Origin: Sphingobacterium haloxyli
GTDB lineage: Bacteria > Bacteroidota > Bacteroidia > Sphingobacteriales > Sphingobacteriaceae
Reading direction: 5' to 3'
Assembly: GCF_002980525.1 (NCBI RefSeq)
Contig: NZ_PVBQ01000022.1
Span: forward strand, 1-49,098
Length of the DNA stretch: 49,098 nt
The position numbers and the translations under genes were made by a program. A model generated the notes under the pieces. The model had not been told where the DNA came from, did no database searches, and worked only from the letters and a program-made list of their open reading frames with translations. Positions 25,506-34,284 of the stretch are shown here, piece after piece (the stretch's first letter is position 1; the number at the start of each line of letters is the position of its first letter).

Positions 25506-26963
25506 ATGAAATATGTCACGATTTTATGGAAGGTACTCGTGTTGCTGCTGTTTTCTTGCTCCAAGAGTGCGACACAGCGTACACCAGAACTAGTGGTATC
25601 TACCGAAAAGATCTCTTTTTCTGCTATCGGTGATGTTAGAACATTTCATGTGAAAAGCAACGTAAGCTGGTCAGTGACGAGTTCGGCAGCCTGGTTAACC
25701 TTGAGCTCATCGGGGGGAGAAAGTGGTACACACAAGATAGATGCCGTGGCATCAACGAACGACGGGACGACCGAACGAGAAGCAGTCATTATGGTTAACG
25801 CGGGTAACATGACGATGCGTGTCGATGTGATACAAGCCGCAATCGGTCATGAGGACGGAGAAGATCTGCTGGCCGTACCGCCTATATCGGAGGGTGTCAC
25901 TTCGGATGCTGTGGCGTTGGCCGCTAAACTTCGTGTAGGTTGGAACTTGGGTAATGCGCTGGAGGCGGCGTCCAGTCCGGAGGAAGCCAGCGAAACTTCC
26001 TGGGGCAATCCTAAAACGACCAAGACATTGATTGATGCGGTTAAGGCTGCCGGCTTCAACGCCATTCGGATACCATGCGCCTGGAGCGGATATATTGAAG
26101 ACCGTCCGACGCATAGGCTAAACGTATCTTGGTTAGCGCGGGTAAAGGAGGTGGTCGATTATTGTGTCGAAAATGACATGTACGCTATTATCAACATACA
26201 CTGGGACGGCGGATGGCTGGAAGAACACCCGTTGTATTCGCATCAGGTTGTGGTAAAGGCGAAACAAAAAGCACTGTGGGAGCAGATTGCCGCTTATTTC
26301 CGGGATTACGACGAACACCTCCTGTTTGCGGGAACCAACGAGGTTCGTGCCGATTACAGTACACCAACGGCAGAACATATCGAGGTGCAACAATCCTATA
26401 ATCAGACGTTTGTCGACGCCGTACGCTCCACCGGTGGGCGCAATGCGTACCGCAATCTTATCGTGCAGTCCTACAACACCAACATACAGTTTGCAATAGA
26501 TTACCTGAAAATGCCTGATGATGCGACTCCCAACAGGCTGATGGCGGAAGTACACTATTATGATCCTTGGGATTTTGCCGGAGATGAAGGTAGCAGCAAG
26601 TATTTATGGGGGAGCGCATTTGCAGGTTCCTCCAACGTTTCCACGTGGGGACAGAAATCTTGGGTAGATGAACGTTTTGCACGCATGAAAGCGCATTTTG
26701 TGGATAAAGGCATTCCCGTGATATTAGGGGAGTACGGCGCCATATTGCGCTCGGGTCTTGCCGACGCTACGGCTTTGCAACAGCATAAAAATGCACGAAA
26801 TGCCTACCTGACTTACGTGACCAAAATTGCCAAAGCCAACGGATTGATCCCCTTCTATTGGGATAATGGGGTCGTGGGAAATAATGGTTTTGGGCTGTTT
26901 AATCGAAACAATAATACGGTTGCCCATCCGGATGGTGTGGGGGCCATTATGGCGGGGCTATGA
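25506..26963 (+). CDS. GH5 endo-glucanase lipoprotein with BACON domain (probable subfamily-4 xyloglucanase)
   Basis: A 485-residue surface lipoprotein (lipobox LLFSC, Cys18). Residues about 30-112 form a BACON domain (VKSNVSWSVTSSAAWLTLS), known as a spacer/anchor in surface hydrolases. The GH5 barrel (about 135-480) has the RVGWNLGNALEA opening, RIPCAW, NIHWDGGW, acid/base Glu279 in FAGTNEVRADY and nucleophile Glu409 in ILGEYGA. This layout is the one of the xyloglucan endo-hydrolase BoGH5A in the Bacteroides ovatus locus, which cuts the backbone at the cell surface. Other beta-1,4-glucans are possible substrates. Its stop codon overlaps the GH2 start (ATGA at 26960-26963), so translation is probably coupled. 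Confidence 0.88.
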   Translation: MKYVTILWKVLVLLLFSCSKSATQRTPELVVSTEKISFSAIGDVRTFHVKSNVSWSVTSSAAWLTLSSSGGESGTHKIDAVASTNDGTTEREAVIMVNAGNMTMRVDVIQAAIGHEDGEDLLAVPPISEGVTSDAVALAAKLRVGWNLGNALEAASSPEEASETSWGNPKTTKTLIDAVKAAGFNAIRIPCAWSGYIEDRPTHRLNVSWLARVKEVVDYCVENDMYAIINIHWDGGWLEEHPLYSHQVVVKAKQKALWEQIAAYFRDYDEHLLFAGTNEVRADYSTPTAEHIEVQQSYNQTFVDAVRSTGGRNAYRNLIVQSYNTNIQFAIDYLKMPDDATPNRLMAEVHYYDPWDFAGDEGSSKYLWGSAFAGSSNVSTWGQKSWVDERFARMKAHFVDKGIPVILGEYGAILRSGLADATALQQHKNARNAYLTYVTKIAKANGLIPFYWDNGVVGNNGFGLFNRNNNTVAHPDGVGAIMAGL

Positions 26964-29452
26964 TGGGACATCAAAATATTTTTATGGAAAAAAGAAAGCA
27001 TTATATGCCAATTTTTGGAAATCGACTTATCCTTCTGGTAACGACGGTCGTCCTCATTTGTAACGCAGCAATAGCGGGCGTCGAGGGACAAAGCCGAAGA
27101 GTTTTAAATTTTAATGCGGGCTGGTCATTTCGCCTAGACGCTGAGACGGACTACAAAAACAGTACAGCCGATTATTCGGATTGGCGGAATCTGGACCTGC
27201 CACACGATTGGAGCATAGAAATGCCTTTCGACAGTTTAAGCCCGGGAAGGAGCGGTACCGCATATCTGCCCGGGGGAGTAGGCTGGTACAAGAAGGCATT
27301 CGCACTTTCTGATGCCGATCGGCAAAAGCGTCTATATATTGTATTTGGAGGCATCTACGAAAACAGCGAGATCTGGATTAACGATGTCTATCTAGGTCAT
27401 AGACCAAACGGCTATGTGCCCATTGTGTACGATCTGACGGATCATGTTTATAAAAATGGTGTTTCAAATGTTATCACGGTAAAGGTAAATAATAGCCAAC
27501 AGCCTAATTCGCGGTTCTATACAGGTTCCGGTATATACCGGGATGTGAAATTGGTCTTCACTGAGGACGTTGCCATTGCTTACAACGGTAGCTTCATTAC
27601 AACGCCGTTGATTAACGAAGATGAAGCGACAGTCCATGCGAGCTTTGAGATTACCAACTACGCACTGCGTGAACAGGGAAATATAACCGTCGAAACCCGG
27701 ATTCACGATCCAGAAGGCTGTATTGTGGCTAGAAAGGTTACGCCGGAAATCTTTACCAAAAAGCAAAAAGTAACCGTTGTTGAACAAGAGATTGAGGTGC
27801 CATCCCCCCAACTTTGGTCTACTGATCGACCTGTGCTTTATCGTGCGGTTACTGTATTAAGGAAAGGTAAACGAGAGCTGGACCGCTATGAAACGGTGTT
27901 CGGCATACGATCGTTTGTCTTTGACGTGAAAAATGGTTTTTCCATTAATGGTCAGCCGATGAAAATACGGGGCGTGTGCTTGCACAGCGACTTGGGAGCG
28001 CTGGGAATGGCATTCAACCGATCGGCAGCCATTAGGCAATTGCAGATTATGAAGGACATGGGCGTTAATGGTATTCGAACTTCGCATAATCCTGCGGCGT
28101 CAGAATTTCTTGATTTATGCGATGAAATGGGATTTATTGTCATGAACGAGACGTTTGATGTCTGGAAGCACCATAAGAACCCTTTTGATTATCACCTCTA
28201 TTGGGACGCGTGGCATGAGCGTGATTTTGCGGATCATATCAAACGCGATCGCAATCATCCATCGCTATTTGTGTGGTGCCTGGGCAATGAGGCGCAGGAG
28301 CAGTGGCACGATCCCGGATTAGGGGAATCCATCCCTCGCCGGTTGGCGGCTATCGTCGATAGCTTAGATGGTACGCGGCCAACAACCATTGCCAGTAACG
28401 AAATGTCTTTGGATAATCCTGTGCTGATGTCGACTGCAGTTGATTTGATCGGCTACAATTACAACCATGGAAAATGGCCCACGTTTCCGGAAGATCACCC
28501 CGGCAGAAAGTTTATTGTAACTGAAAGTACGTCGGCCTTGGCGAGCCGTGGACAATATGATTTGGTTCCGATAGACACTATGCGAATATGGCCGACACGT
28601 TGGGATATTCCCTTTGATGGGGGGAATTCGGATAAGAGTATCTCGGCTTACGACCACGTACATACGCCGTGGGGGTCTACGCATGAAGAGAGTCTAAGGT
28701 TGTTTGAAGCGTACCCTCATATTTCGGGTATGTATGTTTGGACCGGATTCGATTATCTAGGTGAACCTACCCCCTATACCTGGCCGGCGAGAAGTTCGTA
28801 TTTCGGAATAGTGGATTTGGCCGGATTTCCAAAAGATGTATATTACTTATATCAGAGTGTCTGGACCGATAAGGATGTGCTGCATCTCCTGCCCCACTGG
28901 AACTGGCACCAGGGAGATACTGTGGATGTGGTGGCGTATTACAACAACGCAGATGAAGTAGAGCTGTTCGTAAATGGAATTTCGAAAGGACGGAAGACAA
29001 AAGAAAAGAACAAATTACACGTCCGATGGAGGGTGCCTTACCAAGCGGGATCGCTTACTGCGGTGGCTTATCAAGACGGAATTGAAATGCGACGGGCAAC
29101 TCGCCAAACAGCGGGCGAAGCTGTACGCCTTGTCATAAAAAATAGGGAAGACACCTTAGATGTCGGTAATCACGAGCTGGCATTCCTCGAAGTTGTAGCT
29201 GTGGATCTGGAAGGCAATGAAGTGCCATGTTTCAATGATTGGGTGGAAGTGGAGACGAAAGTTGGCGGTACTGTCGTCGCTACCGATAACGGAAATCCTA
29301 CGGACGGAACATCCTTTCAGTCCTTGAAGCGAAAAGCATATAACGGTAAATTACTGGTCGTTGTCAAGGGCAATAAAGGGGACGACAAGATTGCCGTGAT
29401 GGCGCATGCCAAAGGGTTAAGAAGCGGAATCCGACAACTGGTCGTAGAATAG
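26960..29452 (+). CDS. GH2 glycoside hydrolase, probable exo-beta-galactosidase
   Basis: An 830-residue enzyme with GH2 sugar-binding domain (about 45-200), immunoglobulin-like domain (about 205-315), TIM barrel (about 320-610), then a DUF4982-like domain and a C-terminal GH2-associated domain. Acid/base Glu444 lies in CLGNEAQEQ and nucleophile Glu522 in FIVTESTSA. Family and locus suggest it removes galactose from xyloglucan side chains in the periplasm, as BoGH2A does; beta-glucuronidase or mannosidase cannot be fully excluded. A hydrophobic segment (about 20-39) is the signal peptide; the n-region is long, so starts at 26984 or 27005 are possible, but the ATGA overlap favours 26960. It is the last gene of the operon. 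Confidence 0.85.
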   Translation: MMGHQNIFMEKRKHYMPIFGNRLILLVTTVVLICNAAIAGVEGQSRRVLNFNAGWSFRLDAETDYKNSTADYSDWRNLDLPHDWSIEMPFDSLSPGRSGTAYLPGGVGWYKKAFALSDADRQKRLYIVFGGIYENSEIWINDVYLGHRPNGYVPIVYDLTDHVYKNGVSNVITVKVNNSQQPNSRFYTGSGIYRDVKLVFTEDVAIAYNGSFITTPLINEDEATVHASFEITNYALREQGNITVETRIHDPEGCIVARKVTPEIFTKKQKVTVVEQEIEVPSPQLWSTDRPVLYRAVTVLRKGKRELDRYETVFGIRSFVFDVKNGFSINGQPMKIRGVCLHSDLGALGMAFNRSAAIRQLQIMKDMGVNGIRTSHNPAASEFLDLCDEMGFIVMNETFDVWKHHKNPFDYHLYWDAWHERDFADHIKRDRNHPSLFVWCLGNEAQEQWHDPGLGESIPRRLAAIVDSLDGTRPTTIASNEMSLDNPVLMSTAVDLIGYNYNHGKWPTFPEDHPGRKFIVTESTSALASRGQYDLVPIDTMRIWPTRWDIPFDGGNSDKSISAYDHVHTPWGSTHEESLRLFEAYPHISGMYVWTGFDYLGEPTPYTWPARSSYFGIVDLAGFPKDVYYLYQSVWTDKDVLHLLPHWNWHQGDTVDVVAYYNNADEVELFVNGISKGRKTKEKNKLHVRWRVPYQAGSLTAVAYQDGIEMRRATRQTAGEAVRLVIKNREDTLDVGNHELAFLEVVAVDLEGNEVPCFNDWVEVETKVGGTVVATDNGNPTDGTSFQSLKRKAYNGKLLVVVKGNKGDDKIAVMAHAKGLRSGIRQLVVE

Positions 29453-29455
29453 AAA

Positions 29456-29493
29456 AAGTAAAGAGACGTAGACGTCTGCTACGCCTCTTACTT
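29456..29493. terminator. Terminator hairpin closing the polysaccharide operon
   Basis: The left arm from 29456 (AAGTAAAGAGACGTAG) pairs with CTACGCCTCTTACTT (29479-29493) with one bulge and one mismatch, around ACGTCTG. It starts three bases after the GH2 stop and ends just before the stop of the convergent DUF2911 gene, so it probably serves both. Confidence 0.75.
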
Positions 29494-29495
29494 CT

Positions 29496-30338
29496 TTATT
29501 TAGCTTCTTCAAGCACTCGCGAGTTCAACTTTACATACTCTTCATTATTAGCGGATTTAGCCATCGCAACACCTTCGGTTGCGGTCTTGATAGCTCCGGC
29601 TTTGTCACCCGCTTTCAATAAAATTCGTGCTTTCCAATATTTGATATGAGGGGCTTTCGTATTGTCTTTATCTGCCTCGTTCGCCCATTCAACTGCTTTG
29701 TTAATATCTAAATTGTTATTATAATAATATTGAGCGGCTGCAAAATAAGGTTTCTTTTCTCCTTTCATCGCTTCCTCGATACCTGCCATAATCTCTTTGG
29801 ACTGATCCACAACAATGGGAAATGAAACTTTTGTATTTTCCCATGATAACGTCAAATCTGCACCTGTAGGCCTAACGTTTTCGAACGCCATGGTAAAGGT
29901 TTCGACGTTATCCGAAAGGGATTTCGATTTTGCCTGAAAACGCAGGAAATCGTCGCTCTGGTTGTATTGATAGGCTCCCCATTGCTCCGATTTTTTGCTC
30001 AAGATAATCGTCCAATCTCCCTTAGTGGGTATCGTAAAGATACCGTACGTCCCTGCCGGGATTTTATTCCCCGCGATCGTGACTTCCTCTTCAAAAGTAA
30101 TAGCAGGTATGCCATTGGCTCCTGTCCGCCAAACCTGGTCGTATGGCACTAATCCTCCGAAAATCGTACGGCTGTTTACATTTGGACGCTGGTATACAAG
30201 AGTGACCTTTTTGATACCAATGCCTTGTTCGATTTTTGCGGTGCTGCTGGCAGGTGGAAATTTAGCCTGTGCTGTTGTTTCTTGTGCAGCAAACAAAAGC
30301 ACGCCCGCGAAGACTAATGAGAAAAATGTTGTTTTCAT
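29496..30338 (-). CDS. DUF2911-family secreted protein
   Basis: A 280-residue protein with a signal peptide (1-23, ending TTAQ). The main domain (about 25-170) matches the DUF2911 pattern, with QRPNVNSRTIFGGLVPYDQVWRTGANG and the GTYGIFTIP motif. The C-terminal 90 residues are helical, with a TPR-like unit near KARILLKAGDKAGAIK. The family is common in Bacteroidetes and has no known function. It lies 35 bases downstream of the sugar symporter on the same strand, so the two may be co-transcribed, although a TATCTTTA box in the gap could also start it. Confidence 0.8.
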   Translation of the reverse strand: MKTTFFSLVFAGVLLFAAQETTAQAKFPPASSTAKIEQGIGIKKVTLVYQRPNVNSRTIFGGLVPYDQVWRTGANGIPAITFEEEVTIAGNKIPAGTYGIFTIPTKGDWTIILSKKSEQWGAYQYNQSDDFLRFQAKSKSLSDNVETFTMAFENVRPTGADLTLSWENTKVSFPIVVDQSKEIMAGIEEAMKGEKKPYFAAAQYYYNNNLDINKAVEWANEADKDNTKAPHIKYWKARILLKAGDKAGAIKTATEGVAMAKSANNEEYVKLNSRVLEEAK

Positions 30339-30373
30339 ATAGCTTGTTTTTTGGTAAAGATATTGTTTATTTT

Positions 30374-31654
30374 TTATCTTTTCCCCACTTTATGACCGGC
30401 AATACCATAATAAAGAATAAACAAATAACAGGGTAGAGCTATCCAATAAGCTGCGTGGGAACCGACCATGTGCGCAACTTGTCCGTAAATCAAAGGTATA
30501 ACAGCTCCGCCTGCGATACCCATGACCAATAACCCCGAAGCGGCATTCGTAAACCTTCCGACTCCCTTTAATGCTAGCGGCCAGATCGCTGGCCAGACCA
30601 GTGAATTCGCTAAACCCAATAAAGCAACAAAAGACAGGGATAGCATACCGTCAGTGGAAACAATCCCTAATGTGAAGAGGATGCCTAGGATAGCACATGC
30701 TTTCATAGCTGTTTCTTGTGTAAAATATTTTGGTATGGCAATGATTCCGATAATATAACCTAATACCATCGCCCCCATGGTGTATCCGGTGAAAACGGTC
30801 GCTTTATCTAAAGTTACGCCCTGCGATACGCCATAAGCAATTATGGTATCACCGGCAAGAACCTCAACTCCCACGTACATGAACAATGCAACGAATCCCA
30901 ATATAACGTGCGGGAAATCCCAGATACTTTTCTTGTCTTCTGATATGATATGGTGATCCGTCGTTTCCTCTTCATTTCCTTTCACTTCTGGAAGATTTGC
31001 GCGGGAAATCCAAATAGCGAGAAGCACCAATACAACGACGATACCGATATAAGGGTTTACAACCTGCAGCGCGACTTGGTCTAAGGCTGCTGAATATTGG
31101 TCTGCCGGCATAGACTCTACTTGTTTAGCGATCTTATCTGCTTCGCCAAGGTTTAGGAATAATCCTAATAGAACTGGTGCAATAGCTCCGGCCACCTTGT
31201 TACAGATCCCCATAATACTGATACGCTTTGCCGCGGTTTCAACTGGACCGATAATGGTAATGTATGGATTGGAAGCGGTTTGCAAAATGGCTAAACCCCC
31301 TCCCATTGTAAATAAACCTACCAAAAAGATGAGATATGTTCGTGTATAAGCGGCGGGAATAAATAATAAAGCGCCCACAGCCATCACTCCCAGAGAAATT
31401 GCCATCCCTTTCTTAAATCCGTATTTATTCAATACCCAGGTAGAAACCGGTGCCATAACTAGATAGGCGATATAAAAAGCAAAAGTCACAAAATAAGACT
31501 GCACTTCTGTGAGTTCACATGCAATCCTGAGGTACGGTATTAATAACGAGTTCAGCCATGTAGCAAAACCGAAAATAAAAAATAGTGAGGCAATAATAAT
31601 CATTGGTCCTAGTGAAGATTGACCCGCTTGTTGTGTTGAGGTTTTCGAATCCAT
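30374..31654 (-). CDS. FHS-family sugar:H+ symporter (FucP/GluP type)
   Basis: A 426-residue major-facilitator protein with twelve hydrophobic segments. The first (IIASLFFIFGFATWLNSLLIPYL) and the segment GGGLAILQTASNPYITIIGP are signatures of the fucose/glucose/galactose:proton symporter branch. It sits in the inner membrane and would bring monosaccharides into the cytoplasm. Glucose or galactose is the likeliest substrate by family, which would fit the sugars released by the locus next door. It is outside that operon, on the other strand and behind a terminator, so any link is inference. Confidence 0.88.
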   Translation of the reverse strand: MDSKTSTQQAGQSSLGPMIIIASLFFIFGFATWLNSLLIPYLRIACELTEVQSYFVTFAFYIAYLVMAPVSTWVLNKYGFKKGMAISLGVMAVGALLFIPAAYTRTYLIFLVGLFTMGGGLAILQTASNPYITIIGPVETAAKRISIMGICNKVAGAIAPVLLGLFLNLGEADKIAKQVESMPADQYSAALDQVALQVVNPYIGIVVVLVLLAIWISRANLPEVKGNEEETTDHHIISEDKKSIWDFPHVILGFVALFMYVGVEVLAGDTIIAYGVSQGVTLDKATVFTGYTMGAMVLGYIIGIIAIPKYFTQETAMKACAILGILFTLGIVSTDGMLSLSFVALLGLANSLVWPAIWPLALKGVGRFTNAASGLLVMGIAGGAVIPLIYGQVAHMVGSHAAYWIALPCYLFILYYGIAGHKVGKR

Positions 31655-31924
31655 TTGTGGAATATTAGATTTAATATGTGATTATCAAAAATCGAATTAC
31701 AAGACTAATAAAATATATTGATAATAGGAACACAAAAATATACACAAACGGTTGCATGTAGTAAAAAAGATAGAGAGACTTCATTTGGGGATGAAGTCTC
31801 TCTAAAACCTAAACCGTATCATAAAACCATATCGAATGGTATTTGTATATAGTACAAACGGGGTGACAATATAGTTTTAAAAATTTTTGTTTTTTTTAAA
31901 AAAGTTAGATGATGGCGTTTTTCC
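31655..31924. other. Intergenic stretch upstream of the sugar symporter
   Basis: About 270 bases without a gene. It contains a perfect 14-bp hairpin followed by a T-run on the minus strand (31764-31804) and, on the same strand, a TATTTTTG box near 31735-31742 that may begin the symporter transcript. The rest is A/T-rich with no clear structure. Confidence 0.5.
31764..31804 (-). terminator. Perfect terminator hairpin downstream of the thioesterase gene
   Basis: Read on the minus strand, TAGAGAGACTTCAT (31804-31791) pairs exactly with ATGAAGTCTCTCTA (31784-31771) around CCCCAA and runs into TCTTTTTT. It lies about 120 bases after the thioesterase stop on the same strand. The sequence just before it (GGTTTAGGTTTT) resembles the core of the small-RNA-like elements at 43.3, 45.9 and 47.4 kb, so it could be a diverged member rather than a simple terminator. 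Confidence 0.75.
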
Positions 31925-32356
31925 TCAAGAAGGCTTTTCTATAATCGCCACTGTAAGCCTGGAAATACAGATAAGGACATCCTTTTCATTTTTGATTTTA
32001 ATATCCCATACATGGCTTTTTTTTCCGATATGAAGTGGGGAGCAATAAGCATATAGCGTGCCCTCTGAAACGGATTTTAAATGATTTGCATTTACTTCCA
32101 TACCAACACCTACTAAATGTTTTGGATCTATTATGAGATTGGAGGCGATGCTCCCTACCGATTCCGCTAATACAACAGAAGCACCACCATGCAAGATTCC
32201 AAAGGGCTGTTTCACTTTATCAGATATGGGCATGCGCGCGATGAGCATATCATCATGTACCTCTGTTGCTTGGATGCTGAGATAGCCTGTCATATACTTA
32301 TGGAAGATACTGTTAATCTCCTCCAATGTGTAATCTTTGAACCAAATTTTCGACAT
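31925..32356 (-). CDS. PaaI-type hotdog-fold thioesterase
   Basis: A 143-residue protein of the hotdog thioesterase superfamily, which hydrolyses acyl- or aryl-CoA esters. The core motif is FGILHGGASVVLAESVGS, with the Gly-Gly turn and the active-site acidic residue on the central helix. It is close to the PaaI/MenI group (phenylacetyl-CoA and 1,4-dihydroxy-2-naphthoyl-CoA hydrolases); which substrate is used cannot be told, and no menaquinone or phenylacetate genes are nearby. The start MSKIWFKDYTLEEIN at 32356 fits the family; ATGs at 32362 and 32398 are in frame. It is third in a same-strand run after the kinase and DinB-like genes. Confidence 0.82.
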   Translation of the reverse strand: MSKIWFKDYTLEEINSIFHKYMTGYLSIQATEVHDDMLIARMPISDKVKQPFGILHGGASVVLAESVGSIASNLIIDPKHLVGVGMEVNANHLKSVSEGTLYAYCSPLHIGKKSHVWDIKIKNEKDVLICISRLTVAIIEKPS

Positions 32357-32451
32357 TTTCATTGAATAAATTGTTTTTAACGGCAATGAAGCGTGCATAA
32401 ATCATCCATGTTCTTTTGTTCATGGTAATTTATGCAGTCTGATCTATTATT

Positions 32452-33006
32452 TTAAAGGCTTATAATTACTCCCCCGACAGTGTCGGAATTGGTTTCATTG
32501 TTAAGATAGCGTTCTTTTAAAATGATACGGTGATGTGTCAAATGACCAGCGATTACATAAAGGAAAGCTTTGACGGTGATGAGCCTGCCTGACGCCATGC
32601 CTTTCCTTTCTAATTCCGTTTCGTTAAGCGTATTGAAAAACATGAGATTTGCCTTGCGGAGATGAATAAATTCTTCTTCGATGCTGTCTATGGAACGCTC
32701 GTTGTGACGGCCATTTTGAACGAATTCATCCTGTTCAAAAGGGGCCAATTCCGTCATGTCATTGCGTGCAAACCGTAAGGCACGATAAGCCATTACCCGC
32801 TCCGTGTCCAAAATGTGACATAGTACTTCTTTAATCGTCCATTTTCCATCGGCATAGGTATAGTCGCCTAAATCGTCGGGAATACTTTGAATAAATTCAG
32901 GGAAGGTTTCTACTTGCTCGTGTAATTCATCCATAACAGCGCCAACTACATTTTCTATGTAGTCACTGTATATTGCAGGATATTCATCAGACTTGAGTGG
33001 GTTCAT
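32452..33006 (-). CDS. DinB-family (DinB_2) protein
   Basis: A 184-residue four-helix protein of the DinB/YfiT superfamily. The metal-binding histidines are visible: one in LCHILDTERVMAYR and two in AGHLTHHRIILKERYL. Members include bacillithiol- and mycothiol-dependent transferases, but many have unknown substrates. The gene starts inside the end of the histidine kinase gene (20-base overlap), which suggests translational coupling. Confidence 0.85.
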   Translation of the reverse strand: MNPLKSDEYPAIYSDYIENVVGAVMDELHEQVETFPEFIQSIPDDLGDYTYADGKWTIKEVLCHILDTERVMAYRALRFARNDMTELAPFEQDEFVQNGRHNERSIDSIEEEFIHLRKANLMFFNTLNETELERKGMASGRLITVKAFLYVIAGHLTHHRIILKERYLNNETNSDTVGGVIISL

Positions 33007-34225
33007 AGCGTAAATTACTTTTAAGTATAATCCTAAATGTTGTTCCTTTTCCTAGTTCAGATTCTCTAACAAGTATTTGGCCTTGATGATAATCAACCAT
33101 GCGTTTTGTCAAGCTAAGTCCTAATCCCCAGCCGCGTTTACGTGTGGTAAAACCAGGCTGGAAAATTGCGTCGAAGTTTGACTTCGGAATGCCTTTTCCT
33201 GTATCGCTAATGTCTATAAAAATTTCCTCTTTTGCAATGTTGTCGATGATGTTTATGGTTATTTTTCCTTCGGACTCAATCGCATTCACCGCATTTTTTA
33301 ATAAATTTTCGATAATCCAGTCGAATAACGGAATGTTAATTTTCGCTTCTACGGTTTTGTCGCCGGTAATTTCAAAAGTAATTTTTTCACTGGTTCGTAC
33401 TTTGAAATATTGGACGTAATCATAGATGACCCTGTACACCACGTGGTTGGTCAAGGAAGGTATAGAACCTATTTTTGAAAAACGATCCGCAACCGCCTCT
33501 AGGCGTTTTACATCCCTTTCCATTTCATTTAACGAGCTATCGTCCTCTGCGTTAAACTTGCTTCGCACAAGCTCTAGCCAGCCCATTAACGAAGATATCG
33601 GCGTACCAAGTTGGTGTGCGGCTTCTTTAGCCATGCCTACCCAGACCAAGTTTTGTTCGGATTTTTTGATAGAATTAAAAACCGTATAGGCGATGATAAG
33701 AAAAATCGTAATTAGCGAGAGCTGTAGGTAAGGAAAAACACGTAGTTGACGTAATGCTAGGGAGTCTAAATAATAAACAGACCATGTTTCACCGGTATCC
33801 AGTGGTAGCGCAATTGGAGCGTGGTTGCGTTTCATCTTGGCCAACTGTTTTTCGAAGTAGACAGGATCGTATTCTAAACTATTATTCGCAGAATCGATTT
33901 GGTCTTTGATATTGGTCTTGGTGGGATCAAGATCACGCCAGAAGATGATATTACCTTTGCTATCCGTGATAATAGCGGGAATAGATAGGCTATCTCGGAC
34001 GGCGTATACATAACTGATAAATTGATCATCGAGATCGGGCATGGTCATAATACTACGTGTACTCATCGCCCAGACTTCGGCTTTGGTACGTTCGGACTTA
34101 GAGAGACTCTTGACTAAATAATTGGTGTAGAGCAACGAAGCCGCCGCGATAAGGGCCGCAAACAGAAAAAGAAAGAATTTCCAGCGTTGTTTATTGTTAT
34201 GTTGATATAGCTTGTCCTGATTCAT
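32987..34225 (-). CDS. Membrane sensor histidine kinase
   Basis: A 412-residue kinase: transmembrane helix (about 16-36), an extracytoplasmic sensor domain of about 125 residues (37-162), a second helix (about 163-184), a HisKA domain with His204 in AKEAAHQLGTPIS, and an HATPase domain with the N box IIENLLKNAVNAI and the GWGLGLSLTKRM G2 box. The H box (HQLGTP) is of the less common type seen in Bacteroidetes. No response regulator is adjacent, so it is an orphan here. Start at 34225; an in-frame ATG lies at 34240. It is divergent from gltX with 59 bases between the starts. Confidence 0.9.
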   Translation of the reverse strand: MNQDKLYQHNNKQRWKFFLFLFAALIAAASLLYTNYLVKSLSKSERTKAEVWAMSTRSIMTMPDLDDQFISYVYAVRDSLSIPAIITDSKGNIIFWRDLDPTKTNIKDQIDSANNSLEYDPVYFEKQLAKMKRNHAPIALPLDTGETWSVYYLDSLALRQLRVFPYLQLSLITIFLIIAYTVFNSIKKSEQNLVWVGMAKEAAHQLGTPISSLMGWLELVRSKFNAEDDSSLNEMERDVKRLEAVADRFSKIGSIPSLTNHVVYRVIYDYVQYFKVRTSEKITFEITGDKTVEAKINIPLFDWIIENLLKNAVNAIESEGKITINIIDNIAKEEIFIDISDTGKGIPKSNFDAIFQPGFTTRKRGWGLGLSLTKRMVDYHQGQILVRESELGKGTTFRIILKSNLRYEPTQV

Positions 34226-34271
34226 ATCTAAAGTGTGCAAAATAGGGATTTTTTGCCATTCTTAAAATGTG

Positions 34272-34279
34272 TAATTTTG
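34272..34279 (+). promoter_or_regulatory. -7 promoter box at the gltX start
   Basis: TAATTTTG fits the TAnnTTTG box; a T-run ending in TTG lies 16 bases upstream as a poor -33. Initiation about seven bases on would fall at about 34286, essentially at the ATG (34285), so the message may have little or no leader. Confidence 0.4.
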
Positions 34280-34284
34280 TAACT

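Noticed and set aside
32406..32425. Small hairpin CCATG/CATGG between the DinB-like and thioesterase genes
   Set aside because: Only five base pairs with a ten-base loop and no T-run; likely chance.
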